Below, piece after piece: positions 28,096 to 39,092 of a stretch of DNA of 64,000 bases. The stretch covers positions 771,001 to 835,000 of the forward strand of contig NZ_CP066167.1 of the NCBI RefSeq assembly GCF_016132545.1, written 5' to 3'. Made by a program: the position numbers and the translations under genes. Every line of letters starts with the position of its first letter. The stretch's first letter is position 1. The notes beneath the pieces were generated by a model that was given only the letters and a program-made list of their open reading frames with translations, was not told the DNA's origin and made no database searches. The DNA is from Spongiibacter nanhainus. Lineage in GTDB: Bacteria; Pseudomonadota; Gammaproteobacteria; Pseudomonadales; Spongiibacteraceae.

Positions 28096-29460
28096 ATGGC
28101 AAAAAACAAAATCGCGTATGTGTGCAGCGACTGTGGTTCTGACCACAGCAAGTGGCAGGGGCAGTGTCAGGACTGTGGTGCCTGGAATACGCTGGCGGAA
28201 ATCAAATTGGGGCCGGCGCGGCCGGGTGGTGCTGTGCAAGCCAAGGCAGGCTATGCCGGTGCCGCTGGCGGCGATGTGCAAAGCCTGTCCAGTGTAAAAA
28301 CCGAACACCTGCCCCGTATCAGCAGTGGCTTTGAGGAGTTTGATCGGGTGCTGGGGGGCGGCCTGGTCCCCGGTTCGGCGGTGCTGCTGGGTGGCCACCC
28401 GGGAGCGGGTAAAAGTACCTTGCTGCTACAAGTGCTGTGCCGGTTGGCGGCAAGCCAGGGCTGTTTATACGTCACTGGCGAAGAATCCCTCCAGCAGGTG
28501 GCAATGCGGGCCCAGCGGCTGGGCCTGGTGGCGGACGATCTGCAACTCTACTCGGAGACCAGTCTGGAACATATCCTTACTCAGGCGGCCCGTCACGCGC
28601 CCCGGGTATTGGTAGTGGACTCGATCCAGGTGCTGCACAGCGAGCAGGTGAGCTCGGCGCCGGGCAGTGTGTCTCAGGTTCGGGAATGCGCCGCGGCGCT
28701 GACCCGCTTCGCCAAGCAGAGCGGTACCGTGCTGATTATGGTGGGCCATGTCACTAAAGATGGCAGCCTAGCGGGCCCCAAGGTGCTGGAGCACATCATC
28801 GATTGTTCGATGATGATCGAGGGCGATAGCGACAGCCGTTATCGCACCCTCCGCGGCCACAAGAATCGTTTTGGCGCGGTCAATGAGCTGGGCGTCTTTG
28901 CCATGACCGAGCAGGGTCTCAAAGAAGTGAAAAACCCCTCGGCGATTTTCCTCAATCGCGGCGAGCAGGTAGCCGCGGGCAGTGCGGTAATGGTGGTCTG
29001 GGAGGGGACTCGACCGCTGCTGGTGGAGATTCAAGCCCTAGTGGACGACTCCGGCTATGGCAATCCACGGCGGGTGGCAGTGGGGCTGGAACAGAACCGC
29101 TTGGCGATGCTATTGGCAGTGCTGCACCGCCACGGCGGCCTGCAATTGGGCGATCAGGACGTATTTGTGAATGTGGTCGGGGGCGTGAAGGTATTGGAAA
29201 CCGGGGCCGATTTGGCGCTGCTGTTCGCCATCGTGTCCAGCTTTCGCGATCAGGCCCTGCCCGAAGAGTTGGTGGTGTTTGGCGAGGTGGGGCTGTCCGG
29301 CGAGATCAGGCCTGTCCCCAGCGGGCAGGAGCGATTGCAGGAGGCCCGCAAGCACGGTTTTCGTCGGGCCATCGTGCCCAAAGGCAACGCCCCCCGGGGC
29401 GATGCCGGTATGGAGGTGGTGGCCGTCAATTCCCTGGCAGAGGCGCTGGAGGCGATATAA
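28096..29460 (+). CDS. radA: DNA repair protein RadA
   Basis: RecA-like helicase that promotes branch migration in recombination. The protein is 454 aa. An N-terminal C4 zinc finger (Cys10, Cys13, Cys24, Cys27) precedes the ATPase with Walker A GGHPGAGKST (99-108). The RadA-specific KNRFG motif is in GHKNRFGAVNELG, and the C-terminal third is the inactive Lon-like domain. A hairpin (AGCGCC/GGCGCT, 29460-29478) overlaps the stop but lacks a T-run. Confidence 0.97.
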   Translation: MAKNKIAYVCSDCGSDHSKWQGQCQDCGAWNTLAEIKLGPARPGGAVQAKAGYAGAAGGDVQSLSSVKTEHLPRISSGFEEFDRVLGGGLVPGSAVLLGGHPGAGKSTLLLQVLCRLAASQGCLYVTGEESLQQVAMRAQRLGLVADDLQLYSETSLEHILTQAARHAPRVLVVDSIQVLHSEQVSSAPGSVSQVRECAAALTRFAKQSGTVLIMVGHVTKDGSLAGPKVLEHIIDCSMMIEGDSDSRYRTLRGHKNRFGAVNELGVFAMTEQGLKEVKNPSAIFLNRGEQVAAGSAVMVVWEGTRPLLVEIQALVDDSGYGNPRRVAVGLEQNRLAMLLAVLHRHGGLQLGDQDVFVNVVGGVKVLETGADLALLFAIVSSFRDQALPEELVVFGEVGLSGEIRPVPSGQERLQEARKHGFRRAIVPKGNAPRGDAGMEVVAVNSLAEALEAI

Positions 29461-29500
29461 GCGCCACCAGCAGGCGCTAAGCAATTAGTGTGAACAGGCC

Positions 29501-31948
29501 CTAGAAGATTTCTACCGGGTCGGAGAAGTCTTCGTAACCGCCGCCGGGTTGTGAGTAGCTCTCCGTTGGGGCGTTGTCGTTGCGGAAGTACTCAAAAATA
29601 GCGTTGGCCTGGCCGGGTCCGGCCAGCTGCCCGCTGTCAGGGTCGATGCGCACGGTGACGATATTGTCGGGCTGTTCAAAGTGCCGCTCGGGGCGGTTTT
29701 GGGTGGCTACCCGCATATAATCAATCCACATTGGCAGGGCCACGGAGCCACCGTATTCCCGGCGTCCTAGCTTCTGGTTTTGGTCAAAGCCCGCCCAGGT
29801 GGAGGTCACTACGCCGCCGCTGTAGCCCGAGAACCAGGCATCCACCGGTCCGTTGGTGGTACCCGTTTTACCTGCCGCATCGTCGCGCTCCAACACCAGG
29901 GCGCGGCGTCCGGTACCCCGTTTGATGACATCCCGCAGAATGCTGTCCATTAAAAACACCACGTCGGCGCCAATGACCCGTTTAGCGCGCCGAGCCTGCA
30001 GACCCTCAGTGGCCAGCATGTCTTCCAGTGATTCAGCCTCTTTGGTGGGGAGGGCGGGTTCGTCGTCCTGTTGCTCACAGGCGCGGCAAGCGGTAACCGG
30101 GTCGGCGCGGAATACAGTGTCGCCATTGGCGTCGATGATGCGCTCGATCAAGTAAGGGGAAACTTTGAAGCCGCCGTTGGCAAATACGGCGTAGCCGGTG
30201 ACGATCTCCAGGGGTGTCAGGGAGTGACTGCCCAGTGCCAGTGACAAGTCCCGGGGCAGATTCTCGGTGTTAAAGCCAAACCGGCCTATGTAGTCAATGG
30301 CGGTACCAATACCCAGCTCCCGGAGCAGCCGAATAGATACCAGGTTGCGGGATAGATAGAGGGCCTTGCGCAGCCGCATCGGTCCATTAAAGGTACCGCT
30401 GTCGTTGCTAGGGCGCCACGTTCCCCCCAGAGAATCGTCGTCAAAAACAATGGGAGCGTCGTTAATGATGCTCGCCGGAGTGAAGCCGTTGTCCATGGCG
30501 GCGGTGTAAATAAACGGCTTAAAGTTGGAGCCGGGCTGGCGTTTAGCCTGGGTGGCGCGGTTAAAGGAGCTGCTCTGGTAGTCGTAGCCGCCGACCAAGC
30601 TCAGCAGCGCGCCGCTGTCGGCCTCAAGAGAGACAAGGGCCGCCTGAATATCCGGAACCTGGGAGAAAAGCCATTGCCGGGTGTCGCCGTCGCTGATGCG
30701 CAAACGCACCACATCGCCGGGGCTGACCAGTTCTCCAGCGTTTTCTGCGGGGTGGGTAAAGCGATCTTCGCTGATGTAACGGACGGTCCCTTTAAGGCCC
30801 TGTTCCCACTCCAGCTGCGTCTGTTGCCCGGTAGCCAGGAGTGCGGTGAAGCTTTTTTCTTCTACTGTCAGCACCAATGCCGGGTGCCAGGGTCCGACTC
30901 GGCCAATATCCTCAAGCTTTTTTGCCAGCGCCTGGCGCTGGTCGTCATCCAGAATCTCGGGGAGTTGCCACTGGGCTTCCGGTCCGCGGTAGCCGTGACG
31001 GCTGTCGTATTCGATCACTCCATCCAACACGGCGGTTTGGGCCGCGCGCTGAAGCTTGCTGTCGACGGTGGTGATAACGGTGTAGCCGTCCTCGTAGGCG
31101 CTGCGGCCAAAGCGTTGCAGCATTTCCAGGCGCACCATCTCTGCCACGTAGGCTGCATCCAGGTCGAGTTTGCTGGGGTGGGCTTTGGCGGATATCGGCT
31201 GCTGTTGGGCCTCCTCCATTTCGGCCTGAGTGATATAGCCTAAGTGATGCATCCGCCGGAGTATCCAATTGCGGCGAACTTTCGCCCTTTCAGGGTCGGC
31301 TACAGGGTTGTAGGCAGACGGCGCCTTGGGCAATCCGGCAATCATTGCCATTTGCGATAAATGTAATTCCCTTATGGGTTTTCCGTAATAGATTTGTGCT
31401 GCCGCTTCAATACCATAGGCGTGGTTGCCAAGGAAAATCTTGTTGAGGTAGAGCTCGAGGATATCGCCTTTGCTTAGCGCGCGCTCGATTTCGATGGCCA
31501 GGAAGATTTCGGTGAATTTGCGGGTGAAGGTGCGCTCTTGGCTGAGGAAATAGTTTTTTGCCACTTGCATGGTAATGGTGGAACCACCGGTTTGAATACT
31601 GCCGCTGGTGATGAGCTGGGACGCCGCTCTCAGCAGGCCGGAGATATCCACCCCGCGGTGCTGAAAGAAGTGGTCATCCTCCGCTGCCAGAAAGGCGTCG
31701 ACAAAGGTTTGCGGCACCTCCTGGATGCTGACCGGACTGCGCCGCTTCTCGCCGAATTCGCCCAGCAGTTGGCCGTCCCGGCTGTAGATGCGCAGTGGGG
31801 TCTGTAGCTGAACGTCCCGCAGTGTTTCTACTGGGGGAAGGGTCGGGGCAATGTAGAGAAAGGCCCCGGCAAACACCATGACGGCGCCACAGCCGGATAG
31901 CAGGATAAGGGATACAAGAATGCGTAAAGTGGACGCCGTGCGTGACAT
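29501..31948 (-). CDS. mrcA: Penicillin-binding protein 1A (bifunctional peptidoglycan synthase)
   Basis: Class A PBP, 815 aa from ATG 31948; a longer frame reaching 32023 would cross the divergent promoter region. An N-terminal membrane anchor (LRILVSLILLSGCGAVMVFAG) leads to the glycosyltransferase domain with AAEDDHFFQHRGVD. The transpeptidase motifs are SxxK in GSNFKPFIYT, the SxN motif in LSRNLVSIRLL, and KTGTT near the C-terminus. An OB-like insert separates the two domains. It polymerises and crosslinks peptidoglycan in the periplasm. It is divergent from pilM, as in pseudomonads. Confidence 0.96.
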   Translation of the reverse strand: MSRTASTLRILVSLILLSGCGAVMVFAGAFLYIAPTLPPVETLRDVQLQTPLRIYSRDGQLLGEFGEKRRSPVSIQEVPQTFVDAFLAAEDDHFFQHRGVDISGLLRAASQLITSGSIQTGGSTITMQVAKNYFLSQERTFTRKFTEIFLAIEIERALSKGDILELYLNKIFLGNHAYGIEAAAQIYYGKPIRELHLSQMAMIAGLPKAPSAYNPVADPERAKVRRNWILRRMHHLGYITQAEMEEAQQQPISAKAHPSKLDLDAAYVAEMVRLEMLQRFGRSAYEDGYTVITTVDSKLQRAAQTAVLDGVIEYDSRHGYRGPEAQWQLPEILDDDQRQALAKKLEDIGRVGPWHPALVLTVEEKSFTALLATGQQTQLEWEQGLKGTVRYISEDRFTHPAENAGELVSPGDVVRLRISDGDTRQWLFSQVPDIQAALVSLEADSGALLSLVGGYDYQSSSFNRATQAKRQPGSNFKPFIYTAAMDNGFTPASIINDAPIVFDDDSLGGTWRPSNDSGTFNGPMRLRKALYLSRNLVSIRLLRELGIGTAIDYIGRFGFNTENLPRDLSLALGSHSLTPLEIVTGYAVFANGGFKVSPYLIERIIDANGDTVFRADPVTACRACEQQDDEPALPTKEAESLEDMLATEGLQARRAKRVIGADVVFLMDSILRDVIKRGTGRRALVLERDDAAGKTGTTNGPVDAWFSGYSGGVVTSTWAGFDQNQKLGRREYGGSVALPMWIDYMRVATQNRPERHFEQPDNIVTVRIDPDSGQLAGPGQANAIFEYFRNDNAPTESYSQPGGGYEDFSDPVEIF

Positions 31949-32048
31949 AGAGACCCTGTATGGTACAAAACAAATGCCGATATCAACGATATGGGTGCCT
32001 AGGATACCGAAAACCGGTGCCATATCCCGGTGTTTTTTGCATAACTAT

Positions 32049-32077
32049 TTGCGGATTGCTATACACTGGTATTTAAT
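32049..32077 (+). promoter_or_regulatory. Predicted sigma-70 promoter of pilMNOPQ
   Basis: TTGCGG (32049-32054), a 17-base spacer and TTTAAT (32072-32077), about 50 bp before the pilM GTG. Matches are 4/6 and 5/6. Confidence 0.45.
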
Positions 32078-32101
32078 CTTGTGTATAAAAGAACGTCCTA
32101 A

Positions 32102-33195
<1,094 letters not shown>

Positions 33196-33196
<1 letters not shown>

Positions 33197-33762
33197 TGGC
33201 AACCATTAACTTACTGCCTTGGCGCGAAGAGCGCCGCCAGCTGATTAAGCAGCAGTTCCTGGTCGTTTTGGGTGGGGTGGCTGTGTTGGGTGCCCTGCTT
33301 GTGTTGCTGGGTGTCACTGTCATGAATTCGGCGATCAGCGACCAGGAGGGCCGCAACCGCTACATTCAAACCCATATCGACAAGCTCAATCGCGAAGTGC
33401 GGGAAATCAGCGACCTGGAAAAGCGGCGGCAGCAGCTCATTGACCGCATGAACATTATCCAGGACCTGCAAGGCACTCGGCCTTTGATTGTGCGGGTCTT
33501 CGACGAAATGGTACGGACACTGCCCGACGGGCTGTTTTTCACCTCTGTGGTGCGCCGTGGCAACAACATCAATGTTGAAGGGATTGCTGAGTCCAATAAC
33601 CGCGTCTCGAGTTTGATGCGGAAGTTAGACGGGTCGCCGTGGTTTGACGACCCGAATTTGACGGCGGTTAGTGCGGCCAGCCGTTACGGTGAGCAGGCCA
33701 GTTCCTTCCGGCTTTCTTTTAAGATCAGTGCGCCTAAGCCTGATCAGGACAAGAAAAAGTAG
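33196..33762 (+). CDS. pilN: Type IV pilus assembly protein PilN
   Basis: Inner-membrane alignment protein, 188 aa. The conserved cytoplasmic tip INLLPWREERR at residues 3-13 is the PilM-binding peptide. One membrane helix (FLVVLGGVAVLGALLVLLGV) and a periplasmic coiled coil plus ferredoxin-like domain follow. Second gene of pilMNOPQ. Confidence 0.96.
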
Positions 33763-33771
33763 GGGTGCGCA

Positions 33772-34389
33772 GTGGCGTTCCAAGAATGGATTGATGAAGT
33801 TCGGCAGTTTGATTTCGCCGACCTAGATTTGGAAAACATCGGTGCCTGGCCAGTCCTGGTTCGGGCGGCGGTGTGGGTGCTGGTGTTTGTGCTCTGTGTG
33901 GTAGGCGGCTATTTCTATTTCATTGCCGACCTTCGTGTAGAGCTGGCCGCGGCAGAAGCCAAAGAGCTCAAGCTGAAAAAAGAATTTGAGAACAAGGCCT
34001 TTCGCGCTGCCAAATTGGAGCCCCTCAAAAAGCAGATGAAGGAAATGGAGGCGTCTTTTGGCATCCTGCTCAGTCAGTTGCCGGCGGATACCGAGGTGCC
34101 GGGGCTGCTGGAGGATATGACCGAAAAAGCCGTTTCAAATGGCTTGGATATCCAAAGCATAAAACTGCAAAAAGAGCAGGTGCGGGAGTTTTATGTCGAG
34201 TTGCCCATTGCTATAGAGGTCAGCGGCACCTATCACGACCTCGCCGCGTTTGTGAGTGGCATCGCCGGCCTGCCAAGGATTGTGACCTTGCACGACTATA
34301 ACATTAAGTCCAATGATCAGCTGACCAAGCAGAGAATGTCGATTACGGCTAAAACCTATCGCTACAAAGACCTTCAGGAGGGATCGTGA
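33772..34389 (+). CDS. pilO: Type IV pilus assembly protein PilO
   Basis: Bitopic inner-membrane partner of PilN, 205 aa. It has a short cytoplasmic N-terminus, a membrane helix (VLVRAAVWVLVFVLCVVGGY), a coiled coil, and a C-terminal domain with LPADTEVPGLLEDMTEKA, typical of PilO. The start is GTG at 33772. It overlaps pilP by 4 bp (GTGA). Confidence 0.96.
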   Translation: MAFQEWIDEVRQFDFADLDLENIGAWPVLVRAAVWVLVFVLCVVGGYFYFIADLRVELAAAEAKELKLKKEFENKAFRAAKLEPLKKQMKEMEASFGILLSQLPADTEVPGLLEDMTEKAVSNGLDIQSIKLQKEQVREFYVELPIAIEVSGTYHDLAAFVSGIAGLPRIVTLHDYNIKSNDQLTKQRMSITAKTYRYKDLQEGS

Positions 34390-34922
34390 ATCATACTGTC
34401 CGATTCGTTTCCCTGGCGGCGGTTTGCCTTACTGTGGCGGCCTGCAGTGGTGGTTCTCAATACCAAGATATCGACGCCTTTTTAAAGGAAAAACGAGAAG
34501 CGCCCACTGGCCAAATTCCTCCGGTGCCGGCGTTAAAAGCCTACCGCGCGTTCACCTACAGCGCGTCCGGCATGCGCAGTCCTTTTAGTAAGCCGGTGGA
34601 TGTGAAAGAAATTGCCCGACTGGAGGCGTCGGCCTCTGTGAAGCCCGATACGAACCGGGAGCGAGAGTTCCTGGAGCAGTATTCCTTTGACGCGCTCAGA
34701 ATGGTGGGCACCTTGGAGCTGGATGGCGTGCTGTGGGCTTTGATTAAAGATCCAGAGGGTGGTGTACACCGGGTTCGGCGTGCTAACTACCTTGGGCGCA
34801 ACCACGGCAGGATCTTGGAAATCGGCGAAAATTATCTATCGGTGGTGGAGATCGTCTCCACTGGCGGTGACGGCTGGGTCGAACGACCCCGAACCCTGGA
34901 ATTGAGCACAGGCAGGCCCTGA
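34386..34922 (+). CDS. pilP: Type IV pilus assembly lipoprotein PilP
   Basis: A 178-aa inner-membrane lipoprotein connecting PilNO to the secretin PilQ. The signal ends in the lipobox VAAC followed by SGG. The mature N-terminus contains the helical/disordered PilN/O-binding part; the C-terminal beta domain has MRSPF, then MVGTLELDGVLWALIKDPEGGVHRV. The start is GTG within the pilO stop. Confidence 0.95.
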   Translation: MNHTVRFVSLAAVCLTVAACSGGSQYQDIDAFLKEKREAPTGQIPPVPALKAYRAFTYSASGMRSPFSKPVDVKEIARLEASASVKPDTNREREFLEQYSFDALRMVGTLELDGVLWALIKDPEGGVHRVRRANYLGRNHGRILEIGENYLSVVEIVSTGGDGWVERPRTLELSTGRP

Positions 34923-34945
34923 GAATTCGGAGAGCGGAGAGCTAA

Positions 34946-37129
34946 ATGAATACTGGAAACCTCACGAATAGATCGTGGCGCTGTAAGAACCGGGCAACAG
35001 GCTGGGGCGGCCGCCTGCTGGGTGCCTTGGTGCTCCTGGGTACGGCGCTATCGGCGTCGGCGACAAGTTTGACCGGGGTAGAGTTTAACGCGCTGCAAAA
35101 TGGCAGTTTCGAAGCGCGTTTCCGCTTTGAGGGCGCTGCGCCGGATGTCAAAGGCTACACCATAGAAAAACCGGCCCGTATCGCGCTGGATCTGGCGGGT
35201 ACCGAGAGCGGTTTATCTCAGAAGAAGTTTCCCCTGGCCTACGACAATGCAAGCAGCGCCGTGGTGCTGGAGGGCAATGGCCGGACCCGCATCGTGTTTA
35301 ACCTGATCAAACTGGCTCCCTACGAGACCCGGGTCGAGGGCGACGAATTAGTGGTTGCAGTGGGTTCGGGCGGCAGCCAGGCCTACCTGAAGGAAAAGTA
35401 CAACAATCCAGTTCTATCGATCTCGGACGCACCCAAGAAAGCTGGCGGCAATCGTATTACCGACCTGGATTTTCGCCGTGGTGATGAAGGCGAGGGTCGC
35501 CTGGTGGTCAGTCTGGCAGATGACAAGGCCGACATTAACGTGTTTGTCGAAGGGGCCAATATTCGCATTGATATGGCGGGCGTCGACCTGCCGGAAAACC
35601 TGCGTCGCCGTTTTGACGTCGGCGACTTTGCTACGCCGGTTAAGATGATCGATGCCAGAATGGGTGAAAAGGGCGCCAAGCTAAGCATGGAAGCCCGGGG
35701 TGAGTACGACTACCTGGCCTACCAAACTGACAATGAGTACGTGGTCAGTGTGAAGCCTTTAACCGAACAAGAACTGGAGCAGCGACGCAAAGAATTTGCC
35801 TATGTCGGCGACAAGTTGTCGCTGAACTTCCAGGATATTGAAGTGCGGTCGGTGTTACAGTTGATTGCCGATTTTACTGAGCTCAATTTGGTGGCCAGTG
35901 ATACCGTCAAAGGCAATATCACCTTGCGGCTGCAAAATGTTCCCTGGGATCAGGCACTGGATTTAGTGCTCAAAACCAAGGGCTTGGACAAGCGTCAGAT
36001 CGGTAATGTACTGATGGTAGCCCCGGCTGCAGAGATTGCCGAGCGGGAGCGCCAGCAAATCGAAGCGCAGAAACAGGTCGAAGAACTTGCGCCACTGCAG
36101 ACCGAGTTTATCCGCATTCGTTACGCCGACGCCGCTGAGCTGTTTAAGTTGTTCAAGCCCGGTGGTCGGGGCGGTAATAATGGTAATGATGAAAACTCTA
36201 CCGGCAGTATTTTGTCTCCCCGTGGTACGGTCATCGTTGATGAGCGCACAAACTCTTTGTTGATCACCGAAACCGCAGAGCGCTTGGAAGAGTTCCGCCG
36301 CTTGGTGTCGCTGATCGACGTACCAGTGCGCCAAGTGCAGATAGAGGCCCGCATTGTGCGTGCGACCTCGGATTTCGATCGCGCATTAGGGGTGCGTTGG
36401 GGCGGTGCCTATGTCGAGCAAAACGGGGATGAAATTTATACCGCCAATGGCGACCTGGAAAGCGACCAGGCCACTCAAAATAACTTCCTCAGTGCACTGC
36501 AAGCTGGCTCTCCCAATTATTCGGCGGTTCCGGGGCTGGTGACAGATCTGGGAGTACCCGGCGCAGCGGGTTCCTTCGCGGTGGGCTTTATCAGCCCGGA
36601 TGTACTGCTGAATTTGGAGCTGTCAGCACTGGAGTCCAAAGGCCGGGGTGAAATTGTTTCCCAGCCGAGAGTGGTCACTGGCGACAAGGAGCCGGCGATT
36701 ATCAAATCCGGTACAGAGATCCCCTACCCTGAGTCCTCTGCCAGCGGTGAAACTACCATTGCCTTCAAGGAGGCGGTGTTAAAGCTGGATGTTACTCCAA
36801 TTATCACCCCTGACGATCGCATTATTATGGATCTGGTGATTAATCAGGACACCGTCGGCGAGCTGGTGATTGCGACTGGGCTGGGTGGTCAGGTGCCCAC
36901 CATTGATACCACCGAGCTGCAAACACGAATTCTGGTCAGCAATGGCGAAACTGTGGTGCTGGGCGGTGTCTACGACCAGTTCGACTTACAGACGGAAACT
37001 AAAGTGCCGTTTTTAGGTGATATTCCCTTCTTGGGGCGCTTGTTTAAATCCACATCGGTGACTCGTGAGAAGCAGGAAACCCTGATCTTCATCACGCCGC
37101 GTATCTTGGCAGACAGTTTGGTTGATTGA
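34946..37129 (+). CDS. pilQ: Type IV pilus secretin PilQ
   Basis: Outer-membrane secretin through which the pilus exits, 727 aa. A signal peptide (LLGALVLLGTALSASA) is followed by AMIN-type peptidoglycan-binding domains, the STN/N0 domain (LSLNFQDIEVRSVLQLIADF), an N1 domain, and the secretin core. The core includes VPFLGDIPFLGRLFKS, the family signature near the C-terminus. A low-complexity Gly/Asn segment (GGRGGNNGNDEN) lies before the secretin part. The stop touches the aroK start (TGATG). Confidence 0.96.
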   Translation: MNTGNLTNRSWRCKNRATGWGGRLLGALVLLGTALSASATSLTGVEFNALQNGSFEARFRFEGAAPDVKGYTIEKPARIALDLAGTESGLSQKKFPLAYDNASSAVVLEGNGRTRIVFNLIKLAPYETRVEGDELVVAVGSGGSQAYLKEKYNNPVLSISDAPKKAGGNRITDLDFRRGDEGEGRLVVSLADDKADINVFVEGANIRIDMAGVDLPENLRRRFDVGDFATPVKMIDARMGEKGAKLSMEARGEYDYLAYQTDNEYVVSVKPLTEQELEQRRKEFAYVGDKLSLNFQDIEVRSVLQLIADFTELNLVASDTVKGNITLRLQNVPWDQALDLVLKTKGLDKRQIGNVLMVAPAAEIAERERQQIEAQKQVEELAPLQTEFIRIRYADAAELFKLFKPGGRGGNNGNDENSTGSILSPRGTVIVDERTNSLLITETAERLEEFRRLVSLIDVPVRQVQIEARIVRATSDFDRALGVRWGGAYVEQNGDEIYTANGDLESDQATQNNFLSALQAGSPNYSAVPGLVTDLGVPGAAGSFAVGFISPDVLLNLELSALESKGRGEIVSQPRVVTGDKEPAIIKSGTEIPYPESSASGETTIAFKEAVLKLDVTPIITPDDRIIMDLVINQDTVGELVIATGLGGQVPTIDTTELQTRILVSNGETVVLGGVYDQFDLQTETKVPFLGDIPFLGRLFKSTSVTREKQETLIFITPRILADSLVD

Positions 37130-37659
37130 TGCGCAAGGCTGGAGCGATATATTTGGTTGGCCCCATGGGGGCGGGCAAAAGTACCATTGGAAAACTGTTG
37201 GCCGACGCGCTGCGTTCCGGGTTTTACGATGTCGATCGGGAAATTGAGGCACGCAGCGGCGTGGACATCCCCTGGATTTTTGATATGGAAGGGGAGTCGG
37301 GCTTCCGGGCCAGGGAGACCAGCATGCTGCGGGATCTCAGCGAAGACCGCGACTGCGTAATTTCCACCGGTGGTGGAGCAGTGCAGCAGGATGAAAATCG
37401 CAAACTGATGGTGGCCACTGGCACGGTGATTTATCTGCGAACCTCGGTTGACGAGCAATTGCGCCGCACCGCCAAGGACCGCAAGCGCCCACTGCTGCAG
37501 CAGGGTGACCCAGAGGAAACGCTGCGCCGCCTGATGGCAGAGCGCGATCCGCTTTACCGGGAAGTCGCCGATTACACGGTGGAGACCGATCATCGCAGCC
37601 CCAAGGCGGTGGCCCTGGAGCTCGCCCAGTGGCTGCAACGCAGTGACCTGGACGGCTAG
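37129..37659 (+). CDS. aroK: Shikimate kinase
   Basis: Phosphorylates shikimate with ATP. The protein is 176 aa from ATG 37129; a TTG three bases earlier is less likely. Walker A GPMGAGKST is at residues 11-19. The shikimate-binding Asp is in DVDREIE, and the GGG segment STGGGAV follows. It is translationally linked to pilQ, and aroB for the same pathway comes next, 179 bp downstream with its own promoter. Confidence 0.96.
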   Translation: MRKAGAIYLVGPMGAGKSTIGKLLADALRSGFYDVDREIEARSGVDIPWIFDMEGESGFRARETSMLRDLSEDRDCVISTGGGAVQQDENRKLMVATGTVIYLRTSVDEQLRRTAKDRKRPLLQQGDPEETLRRLMAERDPLYREVADYTVETDHRSPKAVALELAQWLQRSDLDG

Positions 37660-37731
37660 AAGCCCCACCCTCGCTCCTTCTTTCCCTGTTTTTTGTCCAG
37701 CTGCCGCCTCAGGCTGGCTTGCCGTGGGGTC

Positions 37732-37740
37732 TGGTATAAT
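37732..37740 (+). promoter_or_regulatory. Predicted extended -10 promoter of aroB
   Basis: TGGTATAAT is a perfect -10 hexamer with the TGn extension. No good -35 is seen, which is acceptable for extended -10 promoters. The leader to the aroB ATG would be about 90 bases and is filled by the 17-bp repeats. Confidence 0.65.
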
Positions 37741-37752
37741 CGTCTAGTAATA

Positions 37753-37820
37753 TCCGTATTTGGATTGGCCTGGTATCCGAAATAAACCGGTATCTGAAAT
37801 AACCCTGTATTTGCAATGAC
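37753..37820. repeat. Four imperfect 17-bp tandem repeats in the aroB leader
   Basis: Units start at 37753, 37770, 37787 and 37804, each exactly 17 bp. The two middle ones, CTGGTATCCGAAATAAA and CCGGTATCTGAAATAAC, are most alike; the outer two (TCCGTATTTGGATTGGC and CCTGTATTTGCAATGAC) are diverged but in register. The shared core is (T/C)nGTAT(C/T)nG. The array lies between the predicted promoter and the aroB start codon. Confidence 0.8.
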
Positions 37821-37838
37821 ACTCTGCGTGGAAAGATT

Positions 37839-38924
37839 ATGAAACGACTCGACGTCGATCTCGGCGATCGCAGCTACCCTATTTATATCGGTCGGGGCTT
37901 GATTAGGCAGCCCGAGCTGTGGGCTGGGCATATACCGGGGCAGCAAGTCTGCGTGGTCAGTAATGAGACCATCGCGCCGCTTTACCTGGAGTCCGTGCTG
38001 GCAGGTTTGAGCGATAAGTCGGTGTGCCGGGCCATACTCCCCGATGGCGAATCCTATAAAACCCTCGCCACGCTGAGTGGTATATACGATGCGTTGCTGG
38101 AAGCCGGCCACGGTCGTGGCACGACGCTGCTGGCCCTGGGTGGCGGTGTCGTTGGAGATATGTGTGGCTTCGCCGCTGCCAGTTACCAGCGCGGCGTGGA
38201 TTTTATCCAGATGCCCACTACGCTGCTGTCGATGGTGGATTCCTCTGTGGGCGGTAAAACCGGCGTGAATCATCCGCTGGGCAAGAATATGATCGGTGCT
38301 TTCCATCAGCCCAAATGCGTGGTGGCGGACCTGGCCCTACTGGATACCCTGCCGGCCAGGGAGTACGCTGCGGGCCTGGCAGAGGTGGTAAAATATGGGT
38401 TGATCTCCGATGCGCCATTTTTTGAATGGCTGGAAGATAATCTGGATGCGCTGCTGGCCAGGGAGGAAGCGGCGCTCACCGAAGCGGTATACCGAAGCTG
38501 TGTGAATAAGGCTCAGGTCGTTGCCGAGGATGAGCGCGAAGGGGGGCGACGGGCCATTCTCAATCTCGGCCATACTTTTGGTCATGCGATTGAAACCGCC
38601 GAGGGCTACGGCACCTGGCTTCACGGTGAGGCGGTGGCTGCGGGCATGGTGTTGGCGCTGAATTTGTCCCGGCGTTTGGGCTGGATCGATAGTGATATCG
38701 AGGCCCGGGGGCGGCGGTTATTAGAGCGTGCCGAGCTGCCAGTGGCGCCACCGGACAGCATGGATGTGGACCAGTTCTTGCTGCTCATGGGGCGGGATAA
38801 AAAGGTTGTAGAGGGGCAGTTGCGCTTGGTACTGCTACAGGGGCTCGGAGAGGCTGTTGTAAGCAGTGAGGCGCCTGTTGAAGCTATTGTGGCTACCCTG
38901 CGAGAGGCGGGCATCAAAGGCTGA
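37839..38924 (+). CDS. aroB: 3-dehydroquinate synthase
   Basis: NAD- and metal-dependent cyclisation of DAHP to dehydroquinate. The protein is 361 aa. The glycine-rich NAD motif is [40 protein letters not shown] is split across the active site, and metal-ligand histidines lie in [12 protein letters not shown] and [10 protein letters not shown]. The usual neighbour damX is absent; gltB follows after 168 bp. Confidence 0.97.
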   Translation: MKRLDVDLGDRSYPIYIGRGLIRQPELWAGHIPGQQVCVVSNETIAPLYLESVLAGLSDKSVCRAILPDGESYKTLATLSGIYDALLEAGHGRGTTLLALGGGVVGDMCGFAAASYQRGVDFIQMPTTLLSMVDSSVGGKTGVNHPLGKNMIGAFHQPKCVVADLALLDTLPAREYAAGLAEVVKYGLISDAPFFEWLEDNLDALLAREEAALTEAVYRSCVNKAQVVAEDEREGGRRAILNLGHTFGHAIETAEGYGTWLHGEAVAAGMVLALNLSRRLGWIDSDIEARGRRLLERAELPVAPPDSMDVDQFLLLMGRDKKVVEGQLRLVLLQGLGEAVVSSEAPVEAIVATLREAGIKG

Positions 38925-39092
38925 TTCCCCCAGTAGGCTTTGCTCAATAATTGTGCAAAACCCATAGCGCAATTTGTCGCGTATGTGGCATGCGTGTAGA
39001 ATGTCGGTCCTTTTTTCCGGAACGCGTGCGTTTTAAAGCATTCATTTCAACTATCTGCTTGTTTTCCTTGGTAATTTTGTGAGAGTCGTATT

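Noticed and set aside
29460-29478. Intrinsic terminator for radA
   Set aside because: The 6-bp AGCGCC/GGCGCT stem overlaps the stop and has no T-run on either side.
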